A DNA stretch of 64,000 bases. It comes from Amycolatopsis azurea DSM 43854. Its GTDB lineage: Bacteria > Actinomycetota > Actinomycetes > Mycobacteriales > Pseudonocardiaceae. The notes under the pieces are model-generated. The model ran no database searches and was not told where the DNA came from. It worked only from the letters and a program-made list of their open reading frames with translations. This document shows, piece after piece, positions 40,928-51,500 of the stretch. A program made the position numbers and the translations under genes. Where the stretch lies: contig NZ_MUXN01000002.1 of assembly GCF_001995215.1 (NCBI RefSeq), positions 585,412 through 649,411 on the forward strand, in the 5' to 3' direction. Numbering within the stretch: the first letter of the stretch is position 1; each line of letters begins with the position of its first letter.

Positions 40928-41845
40928 ATGCTCGCCGAGTCGCGAGGCCTGTCGATGGAGGCCGAGCAGCTGTACCGGGCCTTGCTGAACGGGAGCCCGA
41001 CAGCGCCCGGTGCCGAGCTGGCCGAACTGGAGCGGTTCGGCCTGGTCCGCTCCGGCGCGTCCGGCGTCGAGGTGTGCCCGCCGCGCGCGGCGCTGTCGGC
41101 GTTCGCCGCGCAGCACGAAGCCGCGGCCGTCCGCGCGCGGGAAGCGGCCGAAGTGCTCGGCGCCGCCTACTCCCTGCGGACCGGCCGCGACGCGGACTTC
41201 GTCGAGGTGCTGCGCAGCCGCGACGAGGTGATCGCCACGTTCGAGGCGATGCAGACGCAGTCGGGGGTGGACATCGTCGCGCTGGACCCCGGGTCGTACA
41301 TGAGCCCGAAGGCCGAAGTGAGCACGGTGCAGCCGGGATCGATGGCGCGCGGCATCGCCTACCGCGTCGTCTACGACTCGTCCGTGCTCCAGGACGACGA
41401 CGGATTCGCCCAGGTGCAGTCGAGTATCGCGCTCGGGGAACAGGCCAGGGTGTTCCCGCGGCTGCCGTTGAAGCTGGTGATCGCCGACAGCGGACGCGCG
41501 TTGATCGCCGTCCCGAACTCCGACGCCGGCGACGTGCTCGCCCTGCTGATCCATCCGTCGATGCTGCTGAGCGCGTTGATCGAGCTGTTCGAATCCTTCT
41601 GGCGGATGGCGGTGCCGGTGCGCGCGGGCGGCCCGGACGACGCCGAAGCGGCGCAGGAACCGACCGTCGCCACCCGCCGTCTGCTCGCGCTGTTGAGCGG
41701 AGGCCTGACCGACGAGGCGATCGCGCGCGAACTCGGCGTCAGCGAACGCACGGTGCTCCGGCGGATCAGCCGGTTGCAGCAACTGCTGGGCGCGCAGACC
41801 CGGTTCCAGCTGGGCGCGCAGGCGTCACGTCAAGGCTGGCTCTGA
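40928..41845 (+). CDS. LuxR-type HTH regulator with TrmB-like N-terminus (second copy)
   Basis: A protein of 305 aa, paralogous to the one at 21662-22660. The N-terminus is a degenerate winged helix (MEAEQLYRALLNGSPTAPGAELAELERFGLV), followed by a helical region and a sensor, and the C-terminal helix-turn-helix LLALLSGGLTDEAIARELGVSERTVLRRISRLQQLLG. The shared RFQLG-x(2)-A-x(3)-GWL end identifies the family. GGAGGAGAAG upstream sets ATG 40928. It lies downstream of a terminated peptidase gene, so it is a separate unit. A large inverted repeat follows. Confidence 0.85.
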   Translation: MLAESRGLSMEAEQLYRALLNGSPTAPGAELAELERFGLVRSGASGVEVCPPRAALSAFAAQHEAAAVRAREAAEVLGAAYSLRTGRDADFVEVLRSRDEVIATFEAMQTQSGVDIVALDPGSYMSPKAEVSTVQPGSMARGIAYRVVYDSSVLQDDDGFAQVQSSIALGEQARVFPRLPLKLVIADSGRALIAVPNSDAGDVLALLIHPSMLLSALIELFESFWRMAVPVRAGGPDDAEAAQEPTVATRRLLALLSGGLTDEAIARELGVSERTVLRRISRLQQLLGAQTRFQLGAQASRQGWL

Positions 41846-41870
41846 CCGGCGCCTCACTGTCGCGTGACCA

Positions 41871-42009
41871 GGCGGACGGCACGTGTGATCAGATGGACGA
41901 CACACGTGACTGGACGGACGACACGCGCACGCGGCCGGTCCGCCGCGAGTCGTCCGCCTGGACACACGTGTCGTCCATCTGATCACGGGTGTCGTCCGTC
42001 GGATCACAC
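41871..42009. repeat. large inverted/direct repeat cluster (GGACGACAC units)
   Basis: GTGATCAGATGGACGACAC (41885-41903) has its exact reverse complement at 41968-41986. Further GGACGACAC or GTCGTCC units occur at about 41916, 41950 and 41992 in matching orientation, so about 140 bp can fold as one long arm with internal repeats. It lies in the 355-bp gap between the LuxR-type gene and the MFS gene. Confidence 0.75.
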
Positions 42010-42150
42010 GAAACCGCTCGACTGTAGGTACCTAAGGCGCGGTTGGCTCTAGCCCGAAGCACCGCTCTCGACTACGTCACCGAAGCGAATCCTGGCGCGC
42101 GTGTGAAGTGACGCGACGGGAATTGTCACATCGGTCAGGGCGAAGGTTTC

Positions 42151-42190
42151 GTGAGTGGTAAAGACGGTGGGAACCGTCATTGCCGCTCTC
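42151..42190. repeat. family A-like inverted repeat before the MFS gene
   Basis: GTGAGTGGTAAAGACGGT (42151-42168) pairs imperfectly (13 of the 16 inner positions) with ACCGTCATTGCCGCTCTC (42173-42190). It ends just before the ribosome site GAGGAG of the MFS gene, so it could fold in the leader and affect translation. Confidence 0.5.
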
Positions 42191-42200
42191 GAGGAGTGAA

Positions 42201-43607
42201 ATGCGACCGACGTTGGTCATGATCGCGCTCGGGGCTTTCGTCACCACTCTCGACAACACGATCGTCGCGGCGGGCGCGCCGTCCATCGCCCGTGATCTCG
42301 CGCTCGATCTGCCCACGCTGCAATGGGTGAGCATCGGGTACATGCTGCCGTTCGCCGGGCTCCTGCCGGTCGCGGGCACGCTGGTGGATCGCTGGGGGCA
42401 GGCCGCGACCCTGCGGGCCGGGCTGCTCGCGTTCGGCGCCGGAGCGGCGATCGGAGGACTGGCCACAGCGGCCTGGCTGGTCATCTCCGCGCGCGTACTG
42501 CAAGGTGCCGCCGCCGCGTTCCTGGTCCCGGCCCTGCTCAGCCTGCTCCGCACCAACCTCGACGAACGAAGACGCGCGGTCGGCGCGACGGTGTGGACCG
42601 CCTGCCTCGCGGTCGCGCTGGCGCTCGGCCCGACCCTCGGCGGCGTGCTGAGCGAATATCTGGGCTGGGGCTGGATCTTCTTCGTCAATCTCCCGTTCGT
42701 CGCGGCGATGCTGGCGCTGCTGGGCAAGGTCGCCGTCGCGAGACGCGATCCGGCGGCGGGGCGGCCCGCCGTGCTCTCGATGCTGGTCGCGACCACCGGG
42801 ATGGTTCTGCTCACCGCCGCCGTCGTGGAACTGGGCGACGGCGCCGCGCTGCTGCCCGCGGTGCTCGCGCTCGCGGGAACGGGCTTCGCGATCTGGTTCG
42901 TGTCCAGGGAAAGACGCACGCGGGACCGGCTGGTGCCCGTCGAACTGACCGGTCAGCGGGTCTTCACCGGCGCGCTCACCGTGCAGTTGCTGTGGGGACT
43001 GGGGGTCTCGGGAGTCTTCTTCTTCACCCCGTTGCTGCACCAGGAATCCCTCGGGCTCGGACCGGTTCTCGCCGGATCGCCGCTGGTCGTGGTGGCGGTC
43101 GCGGTCGTCGCCGCGACCCCGCTGGTGCCGTGGGCGGTGCCGCGATTCGGTCCACATCGGACGGTCGCGGCCGGGTTGGCGACGGTGGCCGCGGGACTGC
43201 TCGCGGTCGCCGCCGTCAACCACGTTCCGGAAGTCCTTCCGAGGATTCCCGGGCTGCTGCTGATCGGCGCGGGATCGGCCCTGACCACGCCGCTGACCTC
43301 GTACGCGCTGGAAATCGTGGCGGAACGGCACGCGGGCACCGCCTCCGGACTGCTCACCGCGTCCAGGGAACTGTCGAGCGCGCTGGGTGTCGCGCTGATC
43401 GGGGCCGTGCTGACGGTGGTGCGCACGGCGCGGCTCGGCGAAGGCGACGCGTCCGCGCTGGCGGACGGCTACACGGCGGGTCTGCTGACCGCGGCGGGGC
43501 TGGAACTCCTCGGCGCGCTCCTCGCGCTCCGGCTGCTGAACCCCCGGGCGAGGCAAAGTTCGTCCCGAGGTGACAAGTGGGGTGCCCCCTTTCTCACTTC
43601 ACGGTGA
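42201..43607 (+). CDS. MFS exporter, DHA2 (14-segment) family
   Basis: A protein of 468 aa with about 14 hydrophobic segments. LDNTIVAAGAPSIARDL is the DHA2 motif in segment 1, WGQAATLRAGLL follows segment 2, and ISARVLQGAAAAFLVPALLSLL carries the R of motif B. It probably exports drugs or toxic metabolites with proton antiport. ATG 42201 has GAGGAG upstream. The leader contains an inverted repeat (42151-42190). It is 170 bp upstream of the acyl-AMP ligase operon but has a different promoter, so a role in lipid export is not supported by operon structure. Confidence 0.93.
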   Translation: MRPTLVMIALGAFVTTLDNTIVAAGAPSIARDLALDLPTLQWVSIGYMLPFAGLLPVAGTLVDRWGQAATLRAGLLAFGAGAAIGGLATAAWLVISARVLQGAAAAFLVPALLSLLRTNLDERRRAVGATVWTACLAVALALGPTLGGVLSEYLGWGWIFFVNLPFVAAMLALLGKVAVARRDPAAGRPAVLSMLVATTGMVLLTAAVVELGDGAALLPAVLALAGTGFAIWFVSRERRTRDRLVPVELTGQRVFTGALTVQLLWGLGVSGVFFFTPLLHQESLGLGPVLAGSPLVVVAVAVVAATPLVPWAVPRFGPHRTVAAGLATVAAGLLAVAAVNHVPEVLPRIPGLLLIGAGSALTTPLTSYALEIVAERHAGTASGLLTASRELSSALGVALIGAVLTVVRTARLGEGDASALADGYTAGLLTAAGLELLGALLALRLLNPRARQSSSRGDKWGAPFLTSR

Positions 43608-43645
43608 GCACGGTCGCACCGCCGTGAGCGTTTCACGGTCCTTTC

Positions 43646-43675
43646 ATTGACACTCTTCGACCGTGATCCATACAG
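43646..43675 (+). promoter_or_regulatory. promoter of the mycolate-like condensation operon
   Basis: TTGACA (43646-43651) and TACAGT (43670-43675) are spaced by 18 bp in the gap after the MFS gene, about 100 bp before ATG 43778. It is the only promoter-like pair before four coupled genes. Confidence 0.65.
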
Positions 43676-43777
43676 TTCCGGGCAGAGGAAAGAACGGTCT
43701 CCGGAATGGAATCCGCTTTCGGCAACGGCGCCGTTCCGCATTCACCCGCTCCTGCTCACGTCGTCAAACGAGGGGCC

Positions 43778-45538
43778 ATGGAAACCATTTCGGAAACGGT
43801 CGTCGCCGCCCACGGGCAGGACGAAACACCCGCCGGAGAGTCCTTCGCGACCCTGCTGGAGTACTGGGCGCGGCGGCTCGGTGACGAGGTCGCCGTGACC
43901 TACCTCGACCACCGCGCCGGCGCGGACGGCCGGGCGGTCACCCTGTCCTGGCGCGAACTCGACGACCGGGTCGACGCCCTCGCCACCCGGCTGGTCACCT
44001 TCGCCGCCCCGGGGGAGCGGGCGGCGATCCTGGCACGGCAGTCCACCGACTACGTCGTCGCGTTCCTCGGCGCGATCCGGGCCGGACTGGTCGCTGTCCC
44101 GTTGTTCGCCCCGGACCTGCCGGGGCACGCGGGCAGGCTGGCGGCCGTGCTGGAGGACTGCGCGCCGCGGATCGTGCTCACGACCGCCGACGGAACCGAC
44201 GCCGTCGCCGGTTTCCTCACCTCGACGGCGATCGAGCGGCCCGCCGTGCTCGCCGTCGACACCCCTGCTTCGGTCGCGGCCGGTGAACGTTCCTGGCCGC
44301 GACCGGAACCTGACGCGCTGGCGTATCTCCAGTACACGTCCGGTTCCACGCGGACCCCGGCAGGCGTGATGCTGACCCACCGCAACGCGCTCACCAACGC
44401 CCGCCAGGCCTGCGACGCCTACGCGATCGAAACCGGGACGACGTCCACCGTCAGCTGGCTGCCGCTGTTCCACGACATGGGCCTGATCCTCGGCATCGGC
44501 GCGCCGATGGCCGCCGGTGCGGCCTCGGTCCTGATGGATCCGCTCGCGTTCCTCGAACGGCCGTCCCGCTGGCTGCGCGCCCTCTCGGCCAGCCCCGGCG
44601 CGATCAGCGCGGCACCCAATTTCGCCTACGCCTACAGCGCTTCCCGCGTGACCGAGGCCGAGAAGAGCTATCTCGAACTGAGCCGGGTCGTCTCGCTGAT
44701 CAACGGAAGCGAGCCGGTCCTGCCCGCGACCATCGCGAAATTCCACGACGCCTTCGAGGACTGCGGGCTGCGCCCCGAGGTCCATCGTTCTTCCTACGGG
44801 CTGGCCGAGGCCACGGTGCTCGTTTCCGTCACAGAGGCGGGCAAGGCACCGCGGCAGGTCACCTTCGACCGCGACCGGCTCGCCGCCGGGATCGCGATCC
44901 CGGCCGCGCCCGGCGCCGCGCCCACCACGCTCGTGTCCTGCGGTTTTCCGGCAGGGCAACGGGTTCGCATCGCCGACCCGGTCACCGGCGCACTGGTCGA
45001 ACCGGGCCGGGTCGGCGAGATCCAGGTCAACGGCCCGAACGTCGGCGTGGGCTACTGGGGACTGCCCGGCGCGTCCGTCGCCGTCTTCGGCCTGCCGCCG
45101 ATCGATCCGGACTCCGGCGCGGGCTGGCTGGCGACCGGGGACCTCGGCGTACGCCACGACGGCGAGCTGTTCATGACCGGCAGGCTGAAGGATCTCGTCA
45201 TCGTCGACGGCCGCAACCACTACCCGCAGGACATCGAACAGACCGTGGAGACCCACTCCGCCGTTCGGCCGCATTCCGCCGCGGCCTTCGCGGTCGAGCG
45301 TGAAGACGGCGAAGCGGCGGTCGTGGTGGTGGAACAGGCGAAGGGAGTGGAGACCGACATCGTCCTGGCGACCGCGGAGATCCGCAGGGCGGTCTCGACA
45401 GCGCACGGCCTGCGCCCGCACGACGTCGTCTTCCTCGCCCCGGGAGAGGTTCCGCGCACCTCCAGCGGCAAGATCAGCCGGGCCCTGTGCCGAAAGTCCT
45501 ATGTGGATGGTTCGCTGACCGCGCGGCGGCTCGGATGA
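43778..45538 (+). CDS. FadD32-like fatty acyl-AMP ligase
   Basis: A protein of 586 aa of the ANL superfamily, long-chain fatty acyl-AMP ligase type. AYLQYTSGSTRTPAGVMLTH is the FadD32-like P-loop, followed by WLPLFHDMGLI, SSYGLAEATV, GDLGVRHDGELFMTGRLKD and SSGKISRALCRKSY with the catalytic lysine. FAAL enzymes pass the acyl-adenylate to a polyketide-synthase carrier, here probably the N-terminal carrier of the next protein, whose gene overlaps by ATGA. I choose ATG 43778 with GAGGGG upstream; ATG 43706 would add 24 residues. It is the first gene of a four-gene operon that mirrors fadD32-pks13-accD4 of mycolate producers. Confidence 0.92.
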   Translation: METISETVVAAHGQDETPAGESFATLLEYWARRLGDEVAVTYLDHRAGADGRAVTLSWRELDDRVDALATRLVTFAAPGERAAILARQSTDYVVAFLGAIRAGLVAVPLFAPDLPGHAGRLAAVLEDCAPRIVLTTADGTDAVAGFLTSTAIERPAVLAVDTPASVAAGERSWPRPEPDALAYLQYTSGSTRTPAGVMLTHRNALTNARQACDAYAIETGTTSTVSWLPLFHDMGLILGIGAPMAAGAASVLMDPLAFLERPSRWLRALSASPGAISAAPNFAYAYSASRVTEAEKSYLELSRVVSLINGSEPVLPATIAKFHDAFEDCGLRPEVHRSSYGLAEATVLVSVTEAGKAPRQVTFDRDRLAAGIAIPAAPGAAPTTLVSCGFPAGQRVRIADPVTGALVEPGRVGEIQVNGPNVGVGYWGLPGASVAVFGLPPIDPDSGAGWLATGDLGVRHDGELFMTGRLKDLVIVDGRNHYPQDIEQTVETHSAVRPHSAAAFAVEREDGEAAVVVVEQAKGVETDIVLATAEIRRAVSTAHGLRPHDVVFLAPGEVPRTSSGKISRALCRKSYVDGSLTARRLG

Positions 45539-48500
45539 CCGCGGGGATCCGCGCCTGGCTCGTCGCGTGGGTGACGGACCGGACCGGGTTGCCCGCCGAC
45601 CCGGACCGGCCGCTGCACGAGAGCGGACTTTCGTCGCGGGAATCGATGGAGCTGGCCGCGGACCTCGGCCGGTACCTCGGCCGCCCGCTCGCGCCGACCC
45701 TGGTGTGGGAGTACCCGACGATCACCGCGCTCGCCGATCATCTGTCCACAGTGGAGCACGACGTCGTCGCGGACGTCGAACGCCGGGAGGAAGAACCGAT
45801 CGCGATCGTCGGTCTCGGCTGCCGCCTGCCCGGCGGAACCGAGTCGCCGGAGCAGTACTGGCGCCTCCTGGACGTCGGCGGTGACGGCATCCGCGACATG
45901 CCCGACGGGCGCTGGGAGGCGGACTTCGGCCGCGGCGGATTCCTCGACGACATCGCCGGGTTCGACGCCGACTTCTTCGGCATCGGGCCGGGCGAGGCCG
46001 AAACGATGGATCCCCAGCAGCGGATGCTGCTCGAAGTCGCCTGGGCGGCGCTGGAACACGCCGGCATCCCGCCGTCGACGCTGCGAGGAAGCCGCACCGG
46101 GGTGTTCGTCGGGCTCTCGGCGGCCGAGTACGGCCACCTGACCATGACCGATCCGGCCGCTGTCGACGTCTGGTCCGCCACCGGGGCCGCGACGAGTATC
46201 GCCGCGAACCGGCTTTCGTACCTGTTCGACCTGCGCGGGCCGAGTATCACCCTCGACACGGCCTGTTCGTCTTCGCTGGTGGCGGTGCATCAGGCGGTGC
46301 AGAGCCTGCGCCGCGGCGAATGCGCGACGGCGCTCGTCGCCGGTGTGAACCTGATGCTCACTCCCGCCGTCACCGAGACTTTCCGCCGGGCCGGAGTGCT
46401 GGCCCCGGACGGTCACTGCAAACCGTTCGACGCCGCCGCCGACGGTATCGCCCGAGGTGAGGGCTGCGGCGTGGTCGTACTCAGACCCCTGAAGGCCGCC
46501 CGGCGCGCGGGGGACCGGGTGCTCGCGGTGATCCGCGGGAGCGCGGTGAACTCCGACGGCCGGTCCAACGGCCTCGTCGCGCCCAGTCCCGGCGCGCAGG
46601 CCGCCCTATTGCGGGACGCGTACGCGGCGTCGGGGGTCGAACCGTCCTCTGTGGACTATGTGGAGGCGCACGGGACCGGCACCGCGCTGGGAGATCCGAT
46701 CGAGGCGGACGCGCTCGGCGCGGTGCTCGGAGCCGGACGCGAACCCGGTCGCCCGCTCCTGATCGGCTCGGTCAAGGGGAACCTGGGCCATCTGGAGGGC
46801 GCGGCGGGGATCGCCGGGCTGATCAAGGTCGTCCTCGCGATGGTCCACCGGCGGCTGCCGCCGACCCCGCACTACCGGGAACCCAGCCCGCACATCGATT
46901 TCGCAGGCCTCGGCCTCCGCGTGGCCGGCACCGGGGCGGACTGGCCGCGCTACTCGGGCGTCGCGCGCGCCGGGATCTCCGCGTTCGGTTTCGGCGGCAC
47001 CAACGCCCACGTCGTCGTCGAAGAGTGGCCCGCCGCGTCGTTCCCCGCTCGGGGGAAGGAAACCGAGGGCCCGCAGGTGATCGCGCTGTCGGCCCGGTCG
47101 CCCGAGGTACTCCGGGCGCGGGCCGCCGACCTGGCGGACTGGCTCGAAGACCACCGCACCGTGCCGCTGGACGCTGTCGCCGCGACGCTGGCGCGAGGCC
47201 GTGACCACCTGCCTGTCCGTGGTGCTGTGGTCGGCGGGGAACACACCCAGGTCGCCGCCGCGCTGCGAGAAATGCCCGCCACCGAGGCCGGGCCCGCGCC
47301 CGACGTCGTGTTCGTCTTCTCCGGCTACGGCTCCCAGTGGCCCGGCATGGGCCGTCTCCTGCTGCGCACCGAGCCCGCGTTCCGTGCCGAGGTGGAGGCG
47401 CTCGATCCGGTGTTCCGCGAGGAAGCCGGGTTCTCCCTGCGTGAGGTGCTCTCCAGCGAAGGCGACCTGCCGGACCTCGGCGCGACGCAACTCGCGCTGT
47501 TCGGCATGCAGCTCGCCCTCGCCGGGCTCTGGCGCGCGCACGGCGTCGTCCCGGACGCGGTGCTCGGGCATTCGATGGGCGAGGTCGCGGCCGCCGTCGT
47601 CGCGGGAGCACTGGAGGTCGCCGACGGCCTGCGCGTGATGGCCACCCGGGCCCGGCTGCTCGCCGAGGTCGACGCGAGCGGCGTCGGCGCGATGGCCGTG
47701 GTCGAACTGTCCCCGGCCGAACTGGCCGACCTGGAAGCGGAGTTCCCCGGCATCACCGTCGCGGTCTACGCCTCGCCGGTCCAGTGCACCGTCAGCGGCG
47801 ACGCCGACCAGGTCGAGGCCCTGGTCTCGCACGTCGAAAGCCTCGGCAGACTGGCGAGACGGCTGCCGGTCGGGGGTGCCGGGCATTCGGAGGCCGTCGA
47901 CGCCGTCCTCGACCGGTTCCGCGCCGAACTCGCTGGGCTTTCCCCGCGACCGGCCGAGATCCCTTGCTACAGCAGCGTTCTCGACGATCCGCTGTGGTCG
48001 CCGACGTTTGACGTCGACTACTGGGCGGCGAACCTGCGCCGTCCGGTGCGGTTCAGCCAGGCGCTCGCGGCGGCGACCGCCGACGGGTACGGCGTGTTCG
48101 TCGAGATCTCCCCGCATCCGGTGGCGCTGGCCGCGATCGAGCAGAGCACTGGCGCGCTCGCGCTGCCGTCGGCGAGCCGCAAGATCGACGAACGGACGGC
48201 GTTCCTGACGACGCTGGCCCGGCTCCACACCCTCGGCGTGCCCGGTGTGCTCGATGCCCGAGGTCCTCGCCCGGTCCCGGTCGAGCTGCCCGGTCCGCGC
48301 TGGCGGCACGTCCGGTTCTGGCCGCGGCGCCCGGCCGCCAGGCGCGCGCCCGACGGCGCGCATCCGTTGCTGGGCCTCCACATCGAACAACCGACCGGCG
48401 ACGGGCACCTGTGGCACGCGGACGTCGGGACGGAAGCACTGCCCTGGCTGGCCGACCACGCGGCGATGGGAGTCCCGCTGTTCCCCGCCGCCGGGTTCCT

Positions 48501-51500
48501 CGAACTGGCGCTCGCGGCGGCCAAGGCGGTCCTGCGTCCCGGCGGGCAACTGCGTATCGGCGGTCTCGAACTGCACCGGGTGCTTCCGCTCGCCGCGCAC
48601 ACCGAGGTGACGACCAGCCTGAGCACCGGCTCCGGACCGTCCGAAGTGGACGTCTACGCGCGGTCCGCGGACGGCGGCTGGATCCGGCACGCCACCGCGC
48701 GCGTCCGCGACGGGGAGACGTCGGTGGTGCCCTTCGGCGCGGTCACCGAGGACGCCCGGCCGGTCGACCTCTACCAGGTGCTGGCCGGGATGGGGCAGAG
48801 CTACGGTCCCGCTTTCCGTGGGCTGAGCGACGTCGTGGCGGTGCCCGGCCGCGCCTCGGCGTCGATCACCCTTCCCGCCGACGACGCGGGATACGTCCTG
48901 CACCCGGTGATCGCCGACGCCTGCCTGCACGCGCTGGCCGCGGCCGCCGGGGACGCGTTGCGCGAAGCCGACGGCGTCTTCCTGCCGCTGACCTTGGGCG
49001 AGGTCGTCCTCACCGGTGATCCGCGCCGCGGCGTCCGGGTCGACGCCGTGCTCGACTCGCTCGATCCGGCCGGTGACGGCCTGGTCGGCGGTGTCCAGCT
49101 GGTCGACGCCGACGACGTCGTGCTGGTCGAGTTCCGCGAGGTCTACTGCCGCCGGTTCCAGCGTTCGGCGCTGCCGGTGCCGATGACGGATCTGCTGTTC
49201 GAAACGGTCTGGCGGCAGGCCGACCTGCCGCCGGAGAAGCCGGGCACACGTCACTGGGTCGTCCTGCACGAGAACGCGCCCTGGCTGACGGCGTTGCGCG
49301 ACCGGCTCGCCGAGTCCGGGGACGAGCTGACGATCGCGCCGCTCGGAGACCGTGCCGCGCTGGCGGAAATCCTGCGCTCCCGGGACACGGCGGGAGTGCT
49401 CGCCTGTGTCCCGGCCTCGGATCCGATGGGGTCCGCGCGGACCGTCGCCACGCTCTCCGGCGTCGTCGCCGAGCTGGCCGAAGCGGCGACTGCCCCGCGT
49501 CTGTGGCTGGTCAGCGCCGGTGCGTCGGCCATCGAACCCGGTGAGCGTGGTGATCCCGGCCAGGCGTGGCCGCGCGGGTTGGTCCGGGTCCTCGCTTTCG
49601 AACACCCCGAGCTGCGGGCGAGTCAGGTCGACTTCGACGCCGAGCCGGATCCCGCCCGCTTGTGGATCGCCAGGCTGGTCGCCGAGATCCGCGCGGACGC
49701 GCCGGACGACGAGATCGCGTGGCGTGAAGGCGTCCGCTACACGCGGGTCCTGGCCCGTCCGGAACTCGGCGAACCGTGCCGCGAAACGGTGGTGCGCGAG
49801 GGCGCTTACGTGATCACCGGTGGTCTGGGCGGCCTGGGGCTGTTCGCGGCGGACTGGCTGGCGAAACGCGGCGCGACCAGGCTGGTCCTTTCCGGCCGCC
49901 GTGGAGCGAGTCCTGAGCTCGAACCGACGCTGGCGGACCTGGGCGCCGATGTCCGCGTCGTCGCGGGTGACATCGCCGAGCCCGGGACGGCCGAGGCGCT
50001 GGTCGCGGCCGCCACGGAAGGCGGCGTCCCGTTGCGTGGAGTGCTGCACGCGGCCGGGGTCTTGTCGGACGGCGCCGTCGCTTCCGTCGAGGTCGACGCG
50101 GCCGAAGCCGTCTGGCGAGCGAAAGCGCTCGGAGCGTGGCGGTTGCACGAGGCGACGGCCGGACACGACCTCGACTGGTGGCTGACGTATTCGTCGGCGG
50201 CAGCCTTGTTCGGATCGCCGGGCCAGGCCGCGTACGCCACCGCGAACGCCTGGGTGGACGCGCTCGTCGCGTGGCGCCGGGCCGCCGGACTTCCGGCGGC
50301 GACCATCGGCTGGGGAGCCTGGGGCGAGGCAGGCGCGGCCGTCGGCAACCGCAACCCGGTGCTCGAACCGCTCGGCACGGAGGAGGCACTGACGGCGATG
50401 GACGCGGTGCTGAAGCGGGATCGCGGGGCGACCGGGATCGCCCGCGTCGACGCGGGAACCGTGCTGGCCCTGTTCCCGGGTCTGGCCGCACGCCCCTTCT
50501 TCGAGCTCCTGGTACCGAAAGAGAACGCGGGACCGTCCACTTGGGACGGACTGGACGCGCTGCGGGCGGTCCTGCCGGAAGCCGCCCGCGAGATGCTGGC
50601 CGACTACCTGGCCGGGCTCGTCGCCGGGATGCTCGGCCTCGCCGCGGACGGGATCGACAGGCACACGTCGCTCACCCGGCTCGGCTTGGACTCGCTCACC
50701 GCCATGCGCGCCAAAGGTGTCGTGGAGCGCGATTTCGGCCTGCCGTTGCCGATCCCGCTGCTGCTGCGCGGCGCCAGCCTCGCCGAAATCGCCGACCATC
50801 TCGCCGGCCAGGCAGGATTCGGCGACGCAGGTTCGCGGCAGGCCGTTTCGCGTCTGGTGGTCGGGCCCCGCGACCCCGCTGAACGCTGGGTCGCCCGGCA
50901 CTGGCAGGCGGAACTGGGCGGCGCCGAACCCGGCGTCCACGATGACTTCTTCGCCGCGGGCGGTGACGCCGAAGCGGCGGATCGGCTGCGTGCCGCGTTC
51001 GCCGCGCAGCTCGGAACCGTCCCCGACCGGCTCTTCGCCACGCCGACCATCGCCGCGATGGCCGACCTGCTGCGTGACCGGATCGAGGGCCGCGGAGGCT
51101 GTCCGGTCCGGCCGCTGCGCGAAGGCGGCACGGATCCGGTGTTCCTGTTCCATCCGGCGGGCGGTCCGACGAGCGTCTACGAGGGGCTCGTCCGCCTGCT
51201 GCCGGAAGGCAGGTCTGTCTACGGGCTCGAACGGATCGACGACGAGGACACCGTCGAGGGCAAGGCCGACTGCTATCTCGAACTGATCCGGGAAATCCAG
51301 CCCCACGGGCCGTACCGGCTGGGCGGCTGGTCGTTCGGCGGCTGCCTCGCCTACGAGACGGCCCGGCGGCTGACGGCGGCGGGGGAGCGGGTCGACCTCG
51401 TGGTCATGATCGACAGCATCCTGCCGTTGCCCGCGCCCGGGATCCCGGCCCAGGAGATCCTGCTGGACCGGTTCGACCGGTTCGCCGAGCACGTCGAGCA

